From positions 1 through 64,000 of the forward strand of contig NZ_FOKK01000015.1 of the NCBI RefSeq assembly GCF_900112005.1: a stretch of DNA of 64,000 nt, read 5' to 3'. Both the position numbers and the translations under genes were made by a program. This DNA comes from Algoriphagus aquimarinus (GTDB lineage Bacteria > Bacteroidota > Bacteroidia > Cytophagales > Cyclobacteriaceae). The notes under the pieces are model-generated. The model saw nothing but the letters and a program-made list of their open reading frames with translations. It ran no database searches and was not told the origin of the DNA. Shown here piece after piece: positions 61,627-64,000 of the stretch (within the stretch, counting starts at the first letter, position 1; each line of letters opens with the position of its first letter).

Positions 61627-63531
61627 ATGAATTACCTTTCGGTTGAAAACCTCAGTAAAGCTTTCGGTGAGCGCAAGCTTTTTTCCAATATCTCTTTTGG
61701 CATTTCTCAGGGTCAGAAAATCGCCTTAGTAGGCATTAATGGCGCTGGTAAATCCACGCTGATGAAAATTATCATGGGCTTGGAGATTCCTGACACAGGT
61801 CAGGTTGGAACCAACCAGCAAGTGAAAGTAGCTTACGTGCATCAAAACCCAGTTTTTGAAGGCACGATGAGCATCTACCAGACTATTTTCGACCAAAGTA
61901 ATTCTGAAATTCTCAAGGTGATCGAGGATTATCACAAGGCCATGCTGGAAGCAGAGCGTGGCATTGACAATTCGGATAAGATGTCGGTATTGTTTGAAAA
62001 AATGGATGCTTTCCAAGCTTGGGATTTTGAATATCAAGTGAAAGAGGTATTGGGCAAATTGGGTCTTCATGACACCGATCTTCCTGTAGGAACACTTTCC
62101 GGTGGACAACGTAAGCGAGTTGCTTTGGCAAAAGCTATTCTTGAGAAACCTGATTTGTTGCTTCTAGATGAGCCTACCAACCACCTTGATCTGGAAACCA
62201 TCGAATGGCTGGAAGACTACTTGGCTAAAGCCAACCTTGCACTTTTCATGGTGACTCACGATAGGTACTTCCTAGAGAAAGTAACCAATGAAATCCTAGA
62301 ACTCGATCAGGGTAAAGTCCATCGCTACTTAGGAAACTATGGCTACTTCTTAGACAAAAAAGAGGAGCGTATGGAAATCGAAGACATCGAACTCGAAAAA
62401 GCCAAAAGCCTTTATAAAAAAGAATTAGACTGGATTCGCCGTCAGCCTAAGGCTAGAAGCACCAAAGCAAAATACCGCGTGGATGCTTTCGAAGACACCA
62501 AAGAAAAAGCTTCCCAGAAGCGAGAAGAACGTGACATTCAGTTGACCGTTACGACTCAACGACTTGGGAACAAGATCATTGAGATCGAAAAAATGAACAA
62601 GGCATTTGGCGACAAAACTATCGTCAATGACTTCTCTTATACATTCAAGAAGAAAGATAGAGTTGGGATTGTAGGTCCAAATGGTGCTGGAAAGACCACT
62701 TTCCTCAATATGATCACCGGACAAATGGCACCGGATCAAGGAACCGTATCTATAGGACAAACTACTGCCTTTGGTTATTACAGACAGGAAGAAAGTAGTT
62801 TCGATGAAGAAAAGCGTCTGTTAGATATCGTAAAGGAAGTTGCTGAAGTAGTTACCATCGCTGGTGGTGCTACGATTACAGTTTCACAATTTTTGACGCA
62901 GTTTGGATTTCCTCCAAAGCAGCAACATACGCCAGTTGCAAAACTAAGCGGTGGTGAGCGTAGAAGACTTCAGCTACTGATGGTTTTGATCAAGAATCCT
63001 AATTTTCTGATTCTCGATGAGCCTACCAATGATCTAGATTTGATGACGCTGAACACGCTCGAGGAGTTTTTGGATTCCTTCCCAGGTTGTTTGATCATCG
63101 TGTCTCACGATAGATATTTCATGGATCGCCTGGTGGAGCATTTGTTTGTATTCGAAGGAGAAGGAGAGATTTCTGATTTCCCAGGTAATTATTCTGAGTT
63201 CCGTGAAGTTCAGAAAGACGAACTTCAATCAGGTGGCAAAAAAGTGGAAAAGAAAAGCCAAGAACCAGCTGCTAAGGCAGAGCCTGTAGCTATTCCTAAC
63301 CCGACCAAAACTAAGGCTAGCTACAAGCAGAAGCAGGAATTCAAAACTGTGAATGAAACAATAGCGAAGTTAGAAAAGGAAAAATCTGAACTTACCGAGA
63401 AGATCAGCGGTGGAAATTCTGACCATGAGGAACTGATGAAAATCTCTTCTCGAATGCTCGCTATCGATGCTGAATTAGAAGAATTGGAACTGACTTGGTT
63501 GGAATTGAGTGAGTTGGACGGGATAGAGTAA
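61627..63531 (+). CDS. ABC-F family ATPase (Uup-like)
   Basis: 634 residues, two ABC domains and no membrane helices. Walker A GINGAGKST and GPNGAGKTT, signatures LSGGQRKRV and LSGGERRRL, Walker B with LLLLDEPTNHLDLE and LILDEPTNDLDL. The inter-domain linker (about 245-310) is the ribosome-contacting region; a C-terminal coiled coil (about 560-634) fits the Uup type. Acts on the ribosome or replication intermediates in relatives. Confidence 0.94.
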   Translation: MNYLSVENLSKAFGERKLFSNISFGISQGQKIALVGINGAGKSTLMKIIMGLEIPDTGQVGTNQQVKVAYVHQNPVFEGTMSIYQTIFDQSNSEILKVIEDYHKAMLEAERGIDNSDKMSVLFEKMDAFQAWDFEYQVKEVLGKLGLHDTDLPVGTLSGGQRKRVALAKAILEKPDLLLLDEPTNHLDLETIEWLEDYLAKANLALFMVTHDRYFLEKVTNEILELDQGKVHRYLGNYGYFLDKKEERMEIEDIELEKAKSLYKKELDWIRRQPKARSTKAKYRVDAFEDTKEKASQKREERDIQLTVTTQRLGNKIIEIEKMNKAFGDKTIVNDFSYTFKKKDRVGIVGPNGAGKTTFLNMITGQMAPDQGTVSIGQTTAFGYYRQEESSFDEEKRLLDIVKEVAEVVTIAGGATITVSQFLTQFGFPPKQQHTPVAKLSGGERRRLQLLMVLIKNPNFLILDEPTNDLDLMTLNTLEEFLDSFPGCLIIVSHDRYFMDRLVEHLFVFEGEGEISDFPGNYSEFREVQKDELQSGGKKVEKKSQEPAAKAEPVAIPNPTKTKASYKQKQEFKTVNETIAKLEKEKSELTEKISGGNSDHEELMKISSRMLAIDAELEELELTWLELSELDGIE

Positions 63532-63545
63532 TAATATAGCGAAGG

Positions 63546-63600
63546 GGTTCAAGTCTCATGACTTGGACCTAAAGAAATGCAGTCTGGAGACTGCATTTCT
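63546..63600 (+). terminator. tandem hairpins after the ABC-F gene
   Basis: First hairpin 63546-63569 (10-bp arms with one mismatch or wobble, TCAT loop), second 63573-63600 (agaaatgcagtc / gactgcatttct with TGGA loop). Weak T-run, so a repeat element is as likely as a terminator. Confidence 0.5.
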
Positions 63601-63644
63601 GAAGTTACCATACAATTCTAGATCAATTCATATACTTAAGCTCA

Positions 63645-64000
63645 ATGGAGAGTAATCGCACTTATCATTTTATCTTTAAGTACATATTTTTAGGGGCGGC
63701 ACTTATTGTAATAGCAGTGCCACTGCTTTCATATATTTTCCCAAATGCAGTTGAATTAAACGGAGAGACAGGGCCTACAAGCCTAATTACGACTATAGCA
63801 TTTGGAGTTACTGGAGTTATTTTACTAGTTTTTTTCTTTGTGGTTAAGGACAATTTTGCTATTGTTCAATTTGGAAATCAATCCATAACTATAAAGCACA
63901 ATGGGCAAGAAAGTGTTGAAAACTGGTTAGATATCGATTCAATTTCTCAATTTCGTTTTATTTTTCCACCCTTGTATTCCCTCAAAATCAAAGGTAATAA
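63645..64000 (+). CDS. small membrane protein, partial (3' end outside window)
   Basis: ATG 63645, open to the window edge (118 codons seen). Two N-terminal membrane helices (YIFLGAALIVIAVPLLSYIF and FGVTGVILLVFFFVV), then a region (FAIVQFGNQSITIKHNG) that looks like a PH-like membrane-bound domain. No homolog recognised. Confidence 0.65.
   Translation, partial: MESNRTYHFIFKYIFLGAALIVIAVPLLSYIFPNAVELNGETGPTSLITTIAFGVTGVILLVFFFVVKDNFAIVQFGNQSITIKHNGQESVENWLDIDSISQFRFIFPPLYSLKIKGN

Noticed and set aside
1..64000. tRNA, rRNA, phage or transposase genes
   Set aside because: None recognised by motif in any gap; no integrase, capsid or transposase sequence seen.

Overview
The window looks like chromosomal DNA from a free-living Bacteroidota bacterium, most likely order Cytophagales and probably close to Cyclobacteriaceae/Algoriphagus. 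The genus is an inference from gene style. Supporting signs: two PorP/SprF proteins and a gliding-motility-type C-terminal domain protein (type IX secretion, T9SS), many lipoproteins, a bacterial kynurenine pathway, a NagZ/beta-lactamase fusion, AT-rich intergenic DNA, few Shine-Dalgarno sites, and repeated TAnnTTTG promoter -7 elements. No rRNA, tRNA, CRISPR array, integrase or intact insertion sequence was seen.

Layout. 1-2948 (-): 5' part of a very large surface protein made of 78-residue repeats, running off the left edge. 3387-5701: aldehyde dehydrogenase and lipoprotein esterase. 5745-14453 (-): PhoH, a SNF2 helicase, lspA and ileS. 14699-15805 (-): a Fic protein behind two tandem palindromes. 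16028-22088: GH43, a membrane protein, an M28 peptidase, a beta-propeller lipoprotein, a small lipoprotein and an MscS channel, followed by a frameshifted remnant. 22315-26839 (-): T9SS type-B module (PorP/SprF, SprB-repeat/CHU_C protein, second PorP/SprF). 27079-32117: lysA, a histidine kinase/response regulator pair, and an L-Ala-D/L-Glu epimerase. 32212-37141: M14 peptidase, SIMPL, CIA30, fasciclin, pheS. 37426-41036 (-): kmo, kynU, haaO (tryptophan to quinolinate/NAD), with a hairpin-rich repeat between kynU and haaO. 41158-44924: M19 dipeptidase, a possible thiamine-pyrophosphokinase-like protein, two small orphans, higBA and prmC. 45087-48017: a short leader ORF, an rRNA m5C methyltransferase and guaB. 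48221-52250: RES/Xre toxin-antitoxin, GNAT, coaX, M23, threonine dehydratase. 52256-63531: NagZ/beta-lactamase fusion, a second leader ORF, an orphan, mutL, two rhomboids, a small OMP, rlmN and an ABC-F ATPase. The right edge cuts a small membrane protein.

How genes fit together: nagZ fusion, epimerase, lysA, M19 and M23 all touch cell-wall peptides or their recycling. ileS-lspA, kmo-kynU, the kinase/regulator pair, higBA, RES/Xre and mutL-rhomboid-rhomboid are tightly spaced likely operons.

Most unusual signals: (1) two homologous 5' leaders, each holding a short ORF that begins M(R/K)SS and contains KII..ARF, placed directly before the rRNA methyltransferase gene and before the gene upstream of mutL, with a shorter partial match before the GH43 gene; (2) two identical-geometry palindromes at the fic start; (3) palindromes at both toxin-antitoxin promoters; (4) a two-repeat block duplicated inside the giant surface protein; (5) several families of hairpin-rich intergenic repeats.
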